This document shows positions 1-10,240 of a DNA stretch of 64,000 nucleotides, one piece after another. A program made the translations under genes and the position numbers. The notes under the pieces were generated by a model. The model searched no databases. It saw only the letters and a list, made by a program, of their open reading frames with translations, and had not been told where the DNA came from. This DNA comes from Bathynomus jamesi (taxonomy: Eukaryota > Arthropoda > Malacostraca > Isopoda > Cirolanidae). The stretch's first letter is position 1. Every line of letters begins with the position of its first letter. Where the stretch lies: the NCBI GenBank assembly GCA_023014485.1, contig JAJOZX010001072.1, forward strand, positions 920,997 through 984,996, read 5' to 3'.

Positions 1-218
1 TTGGAATATTCTGTAAGACGATGGCACCATTCCCTTTGTTTTCATTAAATTTTTGCCACTTAATTGCCTGCTTTAATTAAATACTAGTTCTAATAATTGT
101 TATAATAATTTTTGTTCTCTGTACTGTTTTTTTTTGTCTAATTTCATCTATATAGTTCTTTTATATTTAGTAATTTAGCAGCCTACAGATTATGTTATCT
201 ATAGAAAAATCTTTAGAG

Positions 219-410
219 CAGTGGTTCTTAACCTGGGGGGCGCGCCCCCCTAGAAACAGGAATTTCTCTAATTGTATTTGTTATTCTCTTAACGAGAGCA
301 TGGGCTAATATTGAGAAGTTATTGAGAATGTTATTTTGATTGAAGGGGGGCGTGGAGGGAAGGACCAATTCCTAGAGGGGGCATGGTAGTAAAAAGGTTA
401 AGAACCACTG
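219..410. mobile_element. hAT-type MITE, 192 bp
   Basis: The ends are CAGTGGTTCTTAACC and its reverse complement GGTTAAGAACCACTG, a terminal inverted repeat typical of non-autonomous hAT transposons. The 8-bp duplication CTTTAGAG lies immediately outside both ends (211-218 and 411-418), the length hAT transposases produce. The interior has a G-rich stretch near each end and no coding potential. Confidence 0.9.
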
Positions 411-644
411 CTTTAGAGGGTTTTATGGTCTTTAATTTGAGTTGCCGATTGGGAATTTTTTTATTTTATTATTTTTTTTTTGCTTGTGTATTTAACTCAT
501 TTACTTTGTAATCTCCGTCTATTTTCTGTTTCTCCTTGAAGATGTGAGTATATCACGAAAGCGCTCGGACTTCGTGTTTCCTTTTCCTTTTCCCTGTGGT
601 TGTTTGCTCATTAATAAGATCACGTGTTATTCTGTGATTTTAGT

Positions 645-656
645 GCATATATATAT

Positions 657-738
<82 letters not shown>
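645..738. repeat. (TA)n/(CA)n compound microsatellite
   Basis: Alternating TA, then CA, then TA runs of about 94 bp. Apparent open frames of Tyr-Ile and Cys-Val across it on both strands are artefacts of the repeat. Confidence 0.95.
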
Positions 739-742
<4 letters not shown>

Positions 743-1311
743 TATAAAACCGAAACAGATTTGGAATCAGCGTCCCAACAACTACTAGCCCACCCATAAT
801 TATATCTGATGAAAAATACTTGTTGGCCAGTGTAATTAATGAATTATATTGAAATGAGTAATTAGGGGTCACCAATTTCGGATACAGCCCAAACAAACAA
901 TATTTAATAAGGAGAAAGAAATTACTTTGTTGTTTTGTGTTTAATTAGAAAAATAAATGAATTATTTATTTGTTCAGTGATTAACAATTCTATAACGGTA
1001 TTTGTACTATATTACAAATGACTGATTAATTATTAGTAATAAGAAATGGTTACACAGTATAAGCGTTAATGACAAAACACTAATTTAGGTAGGCTAATGG
1101 GATATGCTGCAGTGAACACACACTAAGTAATTAAGCCAATAATAACTGGGATAATGAAAGTACGGTATGGTACAGTAAATGGATTAGGTCAGTAAAATGA
1201 AATGCATAAAAGAGCAAATAAACAAGCTGATATAAAATACGGTAAGATGGTTGAAACGTTAAAATAATTTAACAGGCTTACTGTAGTCGTAATAGGGAAG
1301 TTAGTTTGCCG

Positions 1312-1426
1312 GTTGTTTGTATACACTTTTAGGCCTACTCGGTTTGTATACACTTTTAGGCCTACTCGGTTTGTATACACTTTTAGGCCTACTCGGTTTG
1401 TATACACTTTTAGGCCTACTCGGTTA
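1312..1426. repeat. 27-bp minisatellite, about 4 copies
   Basis: Four near-identical tandem copies of a 27-bp unit containing TTTGTATACACTTTTAGGCC. Because 27 is divisible by 3, the minus strand stays open with a 9-residue repeat, but nothing else suggests that it is translated. Confidence 0.93.
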
Positions 1427-1532
1427 GGCAGAATTTGTGGACTTTTCAACTTTGAAATGTGAATAGTCTAGCACGACCTAACAAAACACTGTAGGCCGAG
1501 TGGGGGCCTACAAGAAGCTTACCGACCTGTGA

Positions 1533-1690
1533 TTTCGACGGAGACAACTCTGAAGACTGACAAAGTCCTACGTGAAGGTTGACCGTACTGCGTTTCGACG
1601 TAGGTAACTCTGAAGACTGTCAAGGGCTTACGTGAAGGTTGACCGTAATGCGTTTCGACGTAGATAGTCTGAGGACGTATTGACCTACCG
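1533..1690. repeat. 60-bp tandem repeat, about 2.6 copies
   Basis: TTTCGACG recurs at 1533, 1593 and 1653, exactly 60 bp apart. Copies 1 and 2 match over nearly the whole unit (AACTCTGAAGACTG and TACGTGAAGGTTGACCGTA), and copy 3 is partial. The minus strand is open across 1519-1839 and would encode a 20-residue repeat; I regard this as fortuitous because no flanking coding signal is visible. Confidence 0.85.
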
Positions 1691-2141
1691 GCAGGAGGCT
1701 GTTTTGAGGGCTCGTTGATAGACTTGTTAAAAGGGCGTCGATCGAATTGTGGTGAAGGATGAGTGAACCCAGTACCAGAAGGATGACGCCGGTAGAGTGA
1801 TGTTTGCTTCCGGCGGGATGAAATTGTAGGTCGCCTCAACTGTTGATTCGCATCGTGTGTTGTTGAACTGTTGCTTGAAGGATTGAGGCCAGCTGAGGTC
1901 GAACGGCGCTACGTGAAAGGGGAGATTCACGAGGAGGAGTAATGAGCAGAGTGAGAGCGATTTTTATTGAACTCTGGCTTATATAGACTCGGAAGACGCG
2001 TAGCTTTTCGCGACCCTTTTTGGGAAAAAACAAGCACCCTTTTGTTTCTCTTTCCTTGAAAACAACGTGTTTTTCGGTCTCTGATGATTCCCAGATGTTT
2101 GCGAGCGGCAAGGAAAGGAATTTCTGGTCGGTCTCTACAAG

Positions 2142-2142
<1 letters not shown>

Positions 2143-2180
<38 letters not shown>
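2143..2180. repeat. (TAA)n microsatellite
   Basis: About twelve consecutive ATA/TAA trinucleotides. Confidence 0.95.
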
Positions 2181-2501
2181 GACATTTTCTTAAAGCGATT
2201 CCTTCAAATGATTAGAGTTAGTTGAAACTTAAATATGTCATTTAAATGTACAAATCATCTCAAAACACGAAAGGAAAAGAACGAAACTAAATACAGAAGA
2301 ATAAAAGGTAAAAATCATAACCTAATGTAGAGGGGGTGGGGGTGCCAGTGACAGTGAACGGGAAGAGGTGAGGGGAAAAGAGGCAAAAAGCAAAATTTTA
2401 ATCTTCAAAGGGAAGGGAGAAGGGGATACGGTGAGGTGTTAAGGTGAAGGGGTGGTGGAGGCTAGTAAGAACAAATAAATAAAAAATAAAACAATTTTTT
2501 G

Positions 2502-2530
2502 TATATATATATACATATATATACATATAT

Positions 2531-2561
<31 letters not shown>
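2502..2561. repeat. (TA)n microsatellite with CA interruptions
   Basis: A run of TATA with occasional C, about 60 bp. Confidence 0.95.
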
Positions 2562-2650
2562 GAGGTGGGGTCATAGTGTGAACTTTAGCGGCCACCATCC
2601 AAATCTGTCCTATTTATAAGAGGGATATAGATACAGAGTATAGTGACGTG

Positions 2651-2672
2651 ACCTAACCTAACCTAACCTAAT
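2651..2672. repeat. short interstitial (CCTAA)n run
   Basis: Four perfect copies of CCTAA, the complement of the arthropod telomere unit TTAGG. Shorter doublets recur at 2701-2713, 4876-4888, 8262-8277 and 8308-8320. The run is far too short to be a telomere. It may be a repair scar or part of dispersed repeats, and is mainly useful as a hint of arthropod origin. Confidence 0.7.
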
Positions 2673-2780
2673 GTAATGTGATTGAGTAATAGAATATAGT
2701 AACCTAACCTAACTCGCATGCATCATCTTTCTACGATACCGCAAGGCGGCCACCATTCAGCTGACATAAATGGGTGGAAC

Positions 2781-3032
2781 CAGGGGTGCAGTGCTGCCGG
2801 AGCTCACCGGAGCGCCGCTCCGGCACCTCTGCAAGAGGAAGTTTGGAGGAATTACCATAACAAGCAACAAAAAAATTGTCTCCATTAATTAATTATCAAC
2901 AGTTTAGTGAGTGAGTGCAAACACGAAATACTTAGTCATCGTGTGGCATATATAGAAACAGGATAGGAAATGGCAGGCTTTTGTCAGGCCCACCAGAGCT
3001 CCGGCACCTATAAAATTGGCACTGCACCACTG
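2781..3032. mobile_element. hAT-type MITE, 252 bp
   Basis: The ends are CAGGGGTGCAGTGC and GCACTGCACCACTG, imperfect inverted repeats that start with CAG as in hAT elements. The 8-bp duplication GGTGGAAC flanks the element exactly (2773-2780 and 3033-3040). Subterminal GCCGGAGCTC / GAGCTCCGGC blocks extend the inverted symmetry. There is no coding capacity. It is a different family from the MITE at 219-410. Confidence 0.88.
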
Positions 3033-3040
3033 GGTGGAAC

Positions 3041-3588
3041 CTAAATATACAGGTATATACTGTATATAATACAACTCAAAATAGTCCCCCGAGGAAACTT
3101 TTATGTTACACACAGAATATGCATGGATATTTTTTTAAAGCTATTTTGAATGAAACCACTTCTTTAATTGGTATCACTGACCACTCGATAAACGTGAATG
3201 AAAGCAGAACTTGATATATTTCACGTGATTTATCTAACATTCTTTTTGTATAGTTCCTCAACAAAAACGTATTGAATAATTTATATATCAAATAAGCGAT
3301 TAATATATTTGAAAAATAGGCATCAACGCACTTAAAATCAAAATGAATGCGCGCATGCGCAGTGGAAGGTGTAGGTGGCGCTGGTAGCAGTTTTCAGGCG
3401 AAAGCAACTGTCCTCGCTGGCTGCAGGACGACCGCTTTTGTATATGTATAAGCGAGGATCGCATACAAATAACGAATTTCAGGTATAAGCGAGTGTAAGA
3501 ATAACGAGGACTCCCCCTATTATCATTATTATTATTATTCCTCTATCCCCCATTCCCATTCCCCCAATATCAGCTACTACCAGTCAGG

Positions 3589-3635
<47 letters not shown>

Positions 3636-4740
3636 ACATAATCAAGTTTAAAAAATTAAAATAAATTTAAAAGGCACCAAGAAACCTAAGCCTGCCCGCG
3701 CCCCATAGTACTACCCAACCGTCCACGACCCCTTGTTTATTTGTGTATGCAGGGAAACAGTGCTTTTATCACTTCAAAAATTTGATGACATCTTAGATTC
3801 CTCAATTTATTGAGAAACTTGTCTAAAAGCTATCAACTTTGTACTTCCTTTATTGGCTCACCTCTCATTTTGAAACTAATATCAGCTGCCTAATTAGAGT
3901 TTTCAGTACAAGATATAAGCCTACCCTCATAAATTCTGCTCTTCACTGGATGATTATGTTACCAATAGTGGCTTTAATTTGGCCTCCATAAGTGCTCTCC
4001 CCTCCCGTCTCATTTCAACTGAAAAGTCTCCAGCTTGAATCATAAAATCCTTAATCACTCGATGAAACTTTACATTCCGATAATGAATGTTTTTCAGTTC
4101 TTAGGCTATGACCCTTTTCACCTGCATTAAGAGAGTTATGTGTTACACATTTAACACTTAGGAAAGCTAAGCCTAGACTTTTTTTTACTTTCAAATTAGT
4201 CTGATGCCTATGGTACAGTATACAATGAAATTCTACTTTATTAAAGATTACTACAGGCAAGATGCAGAATTTCTAAATTATTGAAGAGATGACCTGTTTT
4301 GTCTTTATATTTTATTCTCTGCTGCACGTTAAAATTAGACCACTTGGCACAAATATTCCTTACCGAATTCTTGTTCTGTCAGGTATTACATAAGTTGGTA
4401 TAATTAGTTATCAACTACAGACAGACTTATGACAACCACTAGAAAATTATGTTGCTTTTTCACTTTAAGTCAGTGATACCCAATGGGTGCAGTACCACCC
4501 TCTAAAGTGCGTTTGTAAAGGTTAGAGGGCATTAAGAGTAAGAAGCACCAGGGGAAAGAGCTGAATGATATACAAATTTAAGTACTACATCCATTGTAGC
4601 AATTGTAATATAATGTAAAATTAGATTAGAGCAGTAGTATACTGGCGAAATGCCGAATGCAAATCAGTTGCATGCACCATGATCAATATTTGCAACATTG
4701 TATGTACCATTGTAACATGCCGTTCCAACATTGCATGCAA
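3041..4740. other. no gene seen; AT-rich intergenic DNA
   Basis: I see no transposon ends or coding homology here. Open frames of 60-70 codons are short and without recognisable motifs. The stretch includes an (AC)n microsatellite at about 3590-3635. Confidence 0.6.
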
Positions 4741-4741
4741 C

Positions 4742-4872
4742 AGGGGGTGGAGGTTAGACCCTCCAAGGGGGAGGGGGGTATGCAAAAATGGGGTGGGGGT
4801 TACACCCTTCAGTGGGGGGAGAGGGGATTATGCATTAAGGGGGTCGGGTTTAGAGCCTCCAAGAGGGAGTGT
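4742..4872. repeat. G-rich imperfect tandem repeat, about 3 units
   Basis: The pattern GGGGGT..GGGGTTA.A.CCTCCAAG.GGGAG..TATGCA repeats about every 45 bp three times, with decay. It is G-rich on the plus strand. The short overlapping frames across it are not credible genes. Confidence 0.65.
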
Positions 4873-4956
4873 GATAACCTAACCTAACAAGGATAATAAA
4901 ACACGAGGAGGAGAGAGATGAGAAGATACTTTTGTTGTGACGTCTCAGAGCATTTT

Positions 4957-5149
4957 TATTCCTTCCCTGAACTCCCTGGGTGGCTTTGGCTCACAGCCAT
5001 TCGGCTTAGATACCAGCCATGTCAGAGCCAATCGTATGGTGTAAGCGGAGCACAGTCAGTTTGTTTACAGGGTAAAGAGTCAGAGACACAGCCAGTTGGC
5101 TTGGAATGCAGCCAGAGAAACAGCCAATCGCTTTAGCTTAGAAGCATGT

Positions 5150-5194
<45 letters not shown>

Positions 5195-5373
5195 CATACT
5201 GGAGCCCCGCTTAGAGCACTGTATACATATATATATATATATATATATATATTGGGCAACTGCAGCAGTACAGCCGTTCGCTGGAGCTTCTTGGCGCAAA
5301 ATGTCGCCTTCCCTGAACTCCCTGCATAGCTTCAGAACCCAGCCAGTAGGCACAGCCAGTCGTATATGGCTTA

Positions 5374-5416
<43 letters not shown>

Positions 5417-5420
5417 TATC
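4957..5420. repeat. duplicated segment with embedded (CA)n and (TA)n runs
   Basis: CTTCCCTGAACTCCCTG occurs at about 4961 and again at about 5308, each followed by related CAGCCAGT(C/T)G and GGCTTAGA blocks and then a long (CA)n tract (5150-5176 and 5374-5414). This looks like a diverged tandem duplication of roughly 350 bp with microsatellites in the same relative position. Confidence 0.6.
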
Positions 5421-5579
5421 ATTTATATATATATATATACACACCCCTTATTTCCATTAACAGACTAAGAGATATATTTGTTTACATGATGTAAATAGAA
5501 ATAAAACATACAACTACACCGCTCTGTCGCCTAAATATATATCATTCATGAAATACTTTTGGTAAAGACGACTTAAAAT

Positions 5580-6768
5580 ATGTATATACAGTAGATGCAA
5601 AACGGGAATAATACATACAAGATTCATTTTACACATATATTTACAACAAACATAAAATAATAATAATACAGCCAGTAGAGAAGAATTGTATATACATTAG
5701 AGCAAAAACAGAAATAACACACACCCCTGGAGTTTAGTGAATTGAAACCTCCAAGAGGGTATGATATTGTACTCCTGGATCGGAAGGACCGCCTCAATGT
5801 CTTGTCCAACCGTTGCCACAGAACACGCCGAACTCTGTTCATTTAAGAGTCACTGTGTAGAGAGTCTTTGGTTGCCAAAGAAACACGTCGGTAGTTATGT
5901 TTTTATTAAACAAGTTAATGTTTTCAATCACTTATAATGAATTAAATTTATCTTCACAAAAAGTTAATATTATGAAAATTTCTTTTATGTTACTGAATAC
6001 AGTAATAGTCTAATTTTAATTCTAAGATAATCAGATATACGTTAAATGTTGCTTGAGCCTACTGCCTAACCTACAGTCAGAGCTCCAAGCCCGAATTTCC
6101 GTATACAAAACCATAAAACAATTTCCTAACGAGTTGAACTATCCGTCAGCCCGGAGATCCCTCCTAAGATGTTCAACCTCGTCCGTCCTGAATCTGTTTT
6201 TCCAAGCTTCGGGTTCTTATTGGTAATATTGAATGTATGAGTCAATTGCTAAGTCTACTGCCTATCCTACAATCAGACTCCAATTGAAAACCGGTTAATC
6301 TTCAAATTCCCGTTAACGCACTGAAAACCCGCCATTTCATCCCGGAGACCTGTCTCCTCGGAATCTGCCGTAAGGGCGCTGAGCCCCTTCTTATATATTC
6401 AAAGGAACGGAACTTGCCTACGCCACCACGCTAGCAGTTGACGTCACCTGAGAACTTTGGAGAAACGAGTGTCTCACAATCCATTGTGTCTCCCAAGTGC
6501 AATCAAAGATCCGGCTGCGTCACTGGAGTGTGATTTTCGTTCGGGAGGAAATTAGTCATACTCTAGCGTGTGACTTATTGCATGAATGAAAGTATATAAA
6601 AATAATTGTGTCACCAGGGCGCGACTTTACTTCGATCATAAATCAAATTATAACATATAACATATATATATATATATATATATATACACGCACCAAAACA
6701 AAAACAATACAGCTAGTAGAGAAGAGTTGTATATGCAGCAGCTGTAAAACCAAAATATACAAGATTTA

Positions 6769-6810
<42 letters not shown>

Positions 6811-6828
6811 CAAACATAAAATGGAAAT
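5580..6828. repeat. dispersed pair of related segments around (TA)n
   Basis: A block of about 130 bp containing CAGTAGAGAAGA.TTGTATAT, AAAAC..AATA.ACAAGATT and CAAACATAAAAT occurs at about 5590-5715 and again at about 6700-6825 with its parts in a different order around a (TA)n tract. A second duplicated phrase, CTACTGCCTA.CCTACA.TCAGA, appears at about 6060 and 6255. Nothing codes here. Confidence 0.5.
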
Positions 6829-6999
6829 ACAAGCTTCAAGTTCAGTTCCTACCACGCTTAAATAATATAGTAAACTCGCACGTAAGCCACATTTACATCC
6901 TCATTAATTTGTACTACACAATAAATGTGATCTAACATTAATTCACCACTCAAAGTATGCGGGGCTCTATATTCAATATAAAGGGCTTTCAGCTCGTTT

Positions 7000-7925
7000 A
7001 ACACTATTTTTGTACCCACTTTTCAATTGGGAACAAAATTGTCACGCTCTTTAAACACAGATAGAATACAATCAAAAGCACGCACAAAGATGACAGCGAT
7101 TGCTACATCACCATTAAATTCAAGTTTATAAACACTCCTTTCCAAACGTGCAATTAATCTTTCCTCGCTAACCTTTTCAACTGTAAAATCTTCTTCCCAT
7201 TTCATACCAGCAATTGAAGTATCCTTCTAAATCGTACCGAACAACTACGTCTTATATAAAGATATAATTCTTCAGGGTGAACAGTGAAAGTGAGATCAGG
7301 CTTGTATCGCTCTAGTCCTTTCTACCAAAGTTCATGATATTCCGAGGAGTCTGTACCTTCTAAATACATCTTCAGTTCCAATTCATTCTAGCCTTGTTCG
7401 TCCCGAAACTTGGTAAAATCATCGTGTATTCAACGCATATTCAAGTACCGTGTCAAAATAACGCATATCAGCAGCACGTGGGTCTAATACAGGTTTTAGT
7501 TTACAGAAACTGACGACTTCAAACATTCTCTCGAGAATGAAACGGTTTCGCATAGGGATAAGGGCGTTATTGTCAGTAGCATTTTTCTACATCAACGTAT
7601 ATCATCGCAGTGTTAGTTTGTATCACGATTTATGCATATGGTACAACTAATGGCGTGTGAGGGGTCATCGCTAATATGTTCTCTTTTTGTGCCTACACCT
7701 ACAGGTATTTTATAATCGTCCTCACCCCCACTTCTCAACCGCCACGAAGATTCTGTTCATCTCTTCAACTCTTAAATAAATAACATTGCGTTTACCAGAG
7801 ATTGATTGTCTACATTTCGTTTCAAGTACATAATTAATAGCACCAGTATTACGCCTGAATATACGAACAGATTTCAACACGAACACGTCGTATACTGCAT
7901 TGAAGATGCTGCTTAATGGAAGCTC
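7000..7925 (-). pseudogene. degenerate gene of unknown function downstream of Polinton polymerase
   Basis: I do not recognise this protein. Read on the minus strand from ATG at 7928, an open frame of 68 codons (rich in Val, Arg and Asn) ends at a stop. The following sequence stays codon-like across frame changes down to about 7000, including a 60-codon block at 7023-7205 that starts M-K-W-E-E-D-F. A Cys-x2-Cys pair is visible at about 7630. The decay pattern (few stops, shifting frames, protein-like composition) suggests one ancient gene of about 300 residues. It lies on the same strand as the DNA polymerase relic, so I infer that it belonged to the same element; which Polinton gene it was, if any, is not determined. 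Confidence 0.4.
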
Positions 7926-8189
7926 CATCTTTTATCACCTTTCTATGAGTCTGCGAGGAGAGAACGTCCAGTCTAGTCAAGCTCTGAGATGGCTGTGAGC
8001 CGGACGGTGCGCTGTTTGACTCAGTTAGCATGCCTTGCGCGAGCGGAACATGTATCGCGTCTGTTAATACGCGACGTCGAATTCCTGTACGGTGTTGTTC
8101 CAACATAAAAACATACTCACGTCTAAATCGTATAAATTAATGTTTAAATTCGCGACCCCATTATACCGGGTAAATGATTAGAGAAATTT

Positions 8190-8392
8190 GGATCAATAAA
8201 AGAAAGCCACCCCCAGCCTTCTTTAGTTAGCTTTATAAGGCTAACTAACGAAAATATAACGACCTAACCTAACCAATCGTTAGGTCAACTGTACGCCCTT
8301 GACGATTGGTTAGGTTAGGTCGTTATATTTTCGTTAGTTAGCATTATAAAGCTAATTAAAGAAGGCTGGGGGTGGCTTTCTTTCATTGATCC
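8190..8392. mobile_element. foldback MITE, 203 bp, 8-bp target duplication
   Basis: The sequence is an almost perfect hairpin: arms 8190-8280 and 8303-8392 with a loop of about 22 bases. It begins GGATCAAT and ends ATTGATCC. The 8-bp repeat AGAAATTT lies on both sides (8182-8189 and 8393-8400), so this is an inserted element rather than a local inversion. The arms include CCTAACCTAACCAATCG and a motif shared with the palindrome at 54335-54563. It splits the unrecognised minus-strand coding region around it. Confidence 0.85.
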
Positions 8393-8660
8393 AGAAATTT
8401 TCCATCTGGGATATATGAAGCAATGAAGCAACAGAGGTTTCAAAGTTTTATCATACCCGTTGCCTGTGATACGTACCAACGACCTTTATCAAGTTCAGTG
8501 ATAACAGGGTTCACCATATGTCTTTCAAGAATATGTACAGTACGCATAAAATGGTTAATGAATTACTTATTGGCATTGGGGAGCTCTATTTGAGAAAAAA
8601 CGTGCCATACTGCTCAACTTTGGGTGATAAACAGTATTCGTCACTAAATTCTAATAAAAA

Positions 8661-9260
8661 CTAACACAACCCTTTAGCTATAATTTCACTACTCACCTCG
8701 TCGTGGGATACGTGGATATAATAATATAAATATTTTAAGCTGTCCGTGATCACAAAATTTGCGTTTAGCATCACATGTGTGTACTCGGTGAAGTGCAACA
8801 TAATGTAATACGGTTTGTCGTGCCCTTCTTCAATGAGTTTCACGATCCACAATCTCTGCTTTTCTTCAGCAAATCTTGGCTCTTTCACACGACACTGTAC
8901 GTACTCCTTAACAAAGCGCAAACTCACAACATACTCCATTACGTCTTTTGCATTACGGTAGTTTATGCTCTCATCAGAAAATTCATGAAGTATTTGAGCT
9001 TCCTGCTCGCACAGCTTCACGCGATTTAGGCTGGTCTTAAATCTCTCAAAAGACGTTTGACTAGAAGATCTTTGAATGTTCACCACATCTGTAGACTTAG
9101 GTGAGTACCATTTCAGGAATGTAGAGCATGCAATATCAGCGGCCGCCATCGTTATTTTTTTTCGTCTGCACGAAAATTCTTCAATAGGTAAAAGATACGT
9201 CTGAGAGTCAAGGCTTGCTATGGTCAACTGAACATGCCAGGAGGAGATGTATTCGTTCAT
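8661..9260 (-). CDS. uncharacterised protein, possible Polinton-associated gene
   Basis: A minus-strand frame of 199 codons from ATG at 9260; an internal ATG at 9149 would give 163 residues and starts M-A-A-A-D-I-A-C. The longer frame upstream runs into a (CA)n microsatellite encoding Cys-Val repeats and is not coding there. The product looks soluble and mixed alpha/beta, with a charged central stretch (E-P-R-F-A-E-E-K-Q-R-L-W) and an aromatic Tyr-rich C-terminus. I see no signal peptide, membrane span or motif I can name. It is the longest unbroken frame in the Polinton relic, on the same strand and about 1 kb downstream of the polymerase stop. It could be a structural or accessory gene; function unknown. 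Confidence 0.45.
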   Translation of the reverse strand: MNEYISSWHVQLTIASLDSQTYLLPIEEFSCRRKKITMAAADIACSTFLKWYSPKSTDVVNIQRSSSQTSFERFKTSLNRVKLCEQEAQILHEFSDESINYRNAKDVMEYVVSLRFVKEYVQCRVKEPRFAEEKQRLWIVKLIEEGHDKPYYIMLHFTEYTHVMLNANFVITDSLKYLYYYIHVSHDEVSSEIIAKGLC

Positions 9261-9334
9261 ATGGTTTCGTAGCCGGAGTCGCGTGACACCCTTTTTATTG
9301 GTGCGCACTATACAGTGAGCATAGCTTAGATTTT

Positions 9335-9338
<4 letters not shown>

Positions 9339-9369
<31 letters not shown>
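9339..9369. repeat. (AC)n microsatellite
   Basis: Fifteen AC dinucleotides. Confidence 0.95.
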
Positions 9370-9371
<2 letters not shown>

Positions 9372-9529
9372 GGAGAAAATGAAACGCTAACTGAAATATA
9401 ATTTATTTAAAACACACGTAATAAATAGAAAAATAAATAAACTGTAAAATATCGTCAACGCGTAAATAGACTCTAAAACAAACCATACATTAAAACTCTA
9501 AAACAAACCATACTAATATCGCTAAAAAC

Positions 9530-9777
9530 TTCTTTACGTTTAAAGTAATTGATAAATGGAATAATCTTCCCGCGTCAGTCGTTCATTCTACCAGCGTTAA
9601 TATGTTTAAGAACCGTTTAGATAGGCATTTTAAAAATATTAACGTTGTTTAAAATAAAAAAAAAATTAGTCACAGGAACTCTGGGGGTGGTGGTCGAGGA
9701 TGAGTCTGTTGACGATTAATGCCAGCTTGTGACATGCCAGCGTGTGATGCCACCAATAAAATTAAAAAAAAAAAAAT
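9530..9777 (+). pseudogene. 3' end of a 5'-truncated CR1-like LINE
   Basis: The plus strand encodes 40 codons (9530-9649) ending at TAA 9650-9652. They contain F-T-F-K-V-I-D-K-W-N-N-L-P and then F-K-N-R-L-D, the terminal motif of CR1/jockey-group reverse transcriptase proteins common in crustacean genomes. About 100 bp of untranslated sequence follow and end in AATAAAATT plus an A-run at about 9757-9777. Nothing of the catalytic domain remains. This is the usual product of an aborted target-primed insertion. Confidence 0.7.
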
Positions 9778-10240
9778 TAGACTAACATGAACGTAGATGT
9801 AGCTCGTAGAGTAAACTAACCCACTTTTTGTTTAACTTTACCTACTTTTTTTTTTCTTATCCTCTTCTTACTTTGCATGTCTGTAACTCTCTTTTCTTGC
9901 ATGTCTGTAGTTTGCATGGTATGACTGTGAGTTAAGACTGTGTTTTCATGGTTTGTAAGCGTTCATATTTTACTTCTTTTCATCTTTCACCCCTCTCCTA
10001 TTCTCTCCGACTATTTTTCTGACTTGTCGGCAGTGGCCGGCGGATGATGATCGTGAATCTTTTTTTTCTTTTTCTGAATGAATGTTAACCCACGAATGAT
10101 AGGTGTTGCTCCTTACTTAACCCCTTATTCTCTTCTCTTCTCTTAACCCCCTACTCTTTCCTTTCTCTCGGGCTAACCTTAGAGTGGATCTTAGAGTCTT
10201 TGTTAGCCTTAGCTTCGGTAGATCTGTAGATAACAAATAT
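9778..10240. other. no gene seen; pyrimidine-rich spacer
   Basis: The spacer between the LINE tail and the polymerase C-terminus has T-rich and CTCTTCTC-type tracts on the plus strand. No coding motif is visible. Confidence 0.5.

Noticed and set aside
544..896. Overlapping open frames with Tyr-Ile and Cys-Val repeats
   Set aside because: They run through the (TA)n/(CA)n microsatellite. The same artefact occurs at 2398-2598, 5096-5444, 6608-6865 and the N-terminal part of the frame starting at 9368.
1519..2111. Minus-strand open frames of 67-106 codons with internal repeats
   Set aside because: Three frames overlap, the repeats follow the DNA minisatellite, and no protein motif is present.
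2651..2672. Telomere or chromosome end
   Set aside because: Only four (CCTAA) units, inside ordinary repeat DNA with sequence on both sides.
4465..4650. Possible hAT MITE beginning CAGTGATACCC
   Set aside because: The candidate right end (GTAGTATACTG) matches poorly and no 8-bp duplication was found.
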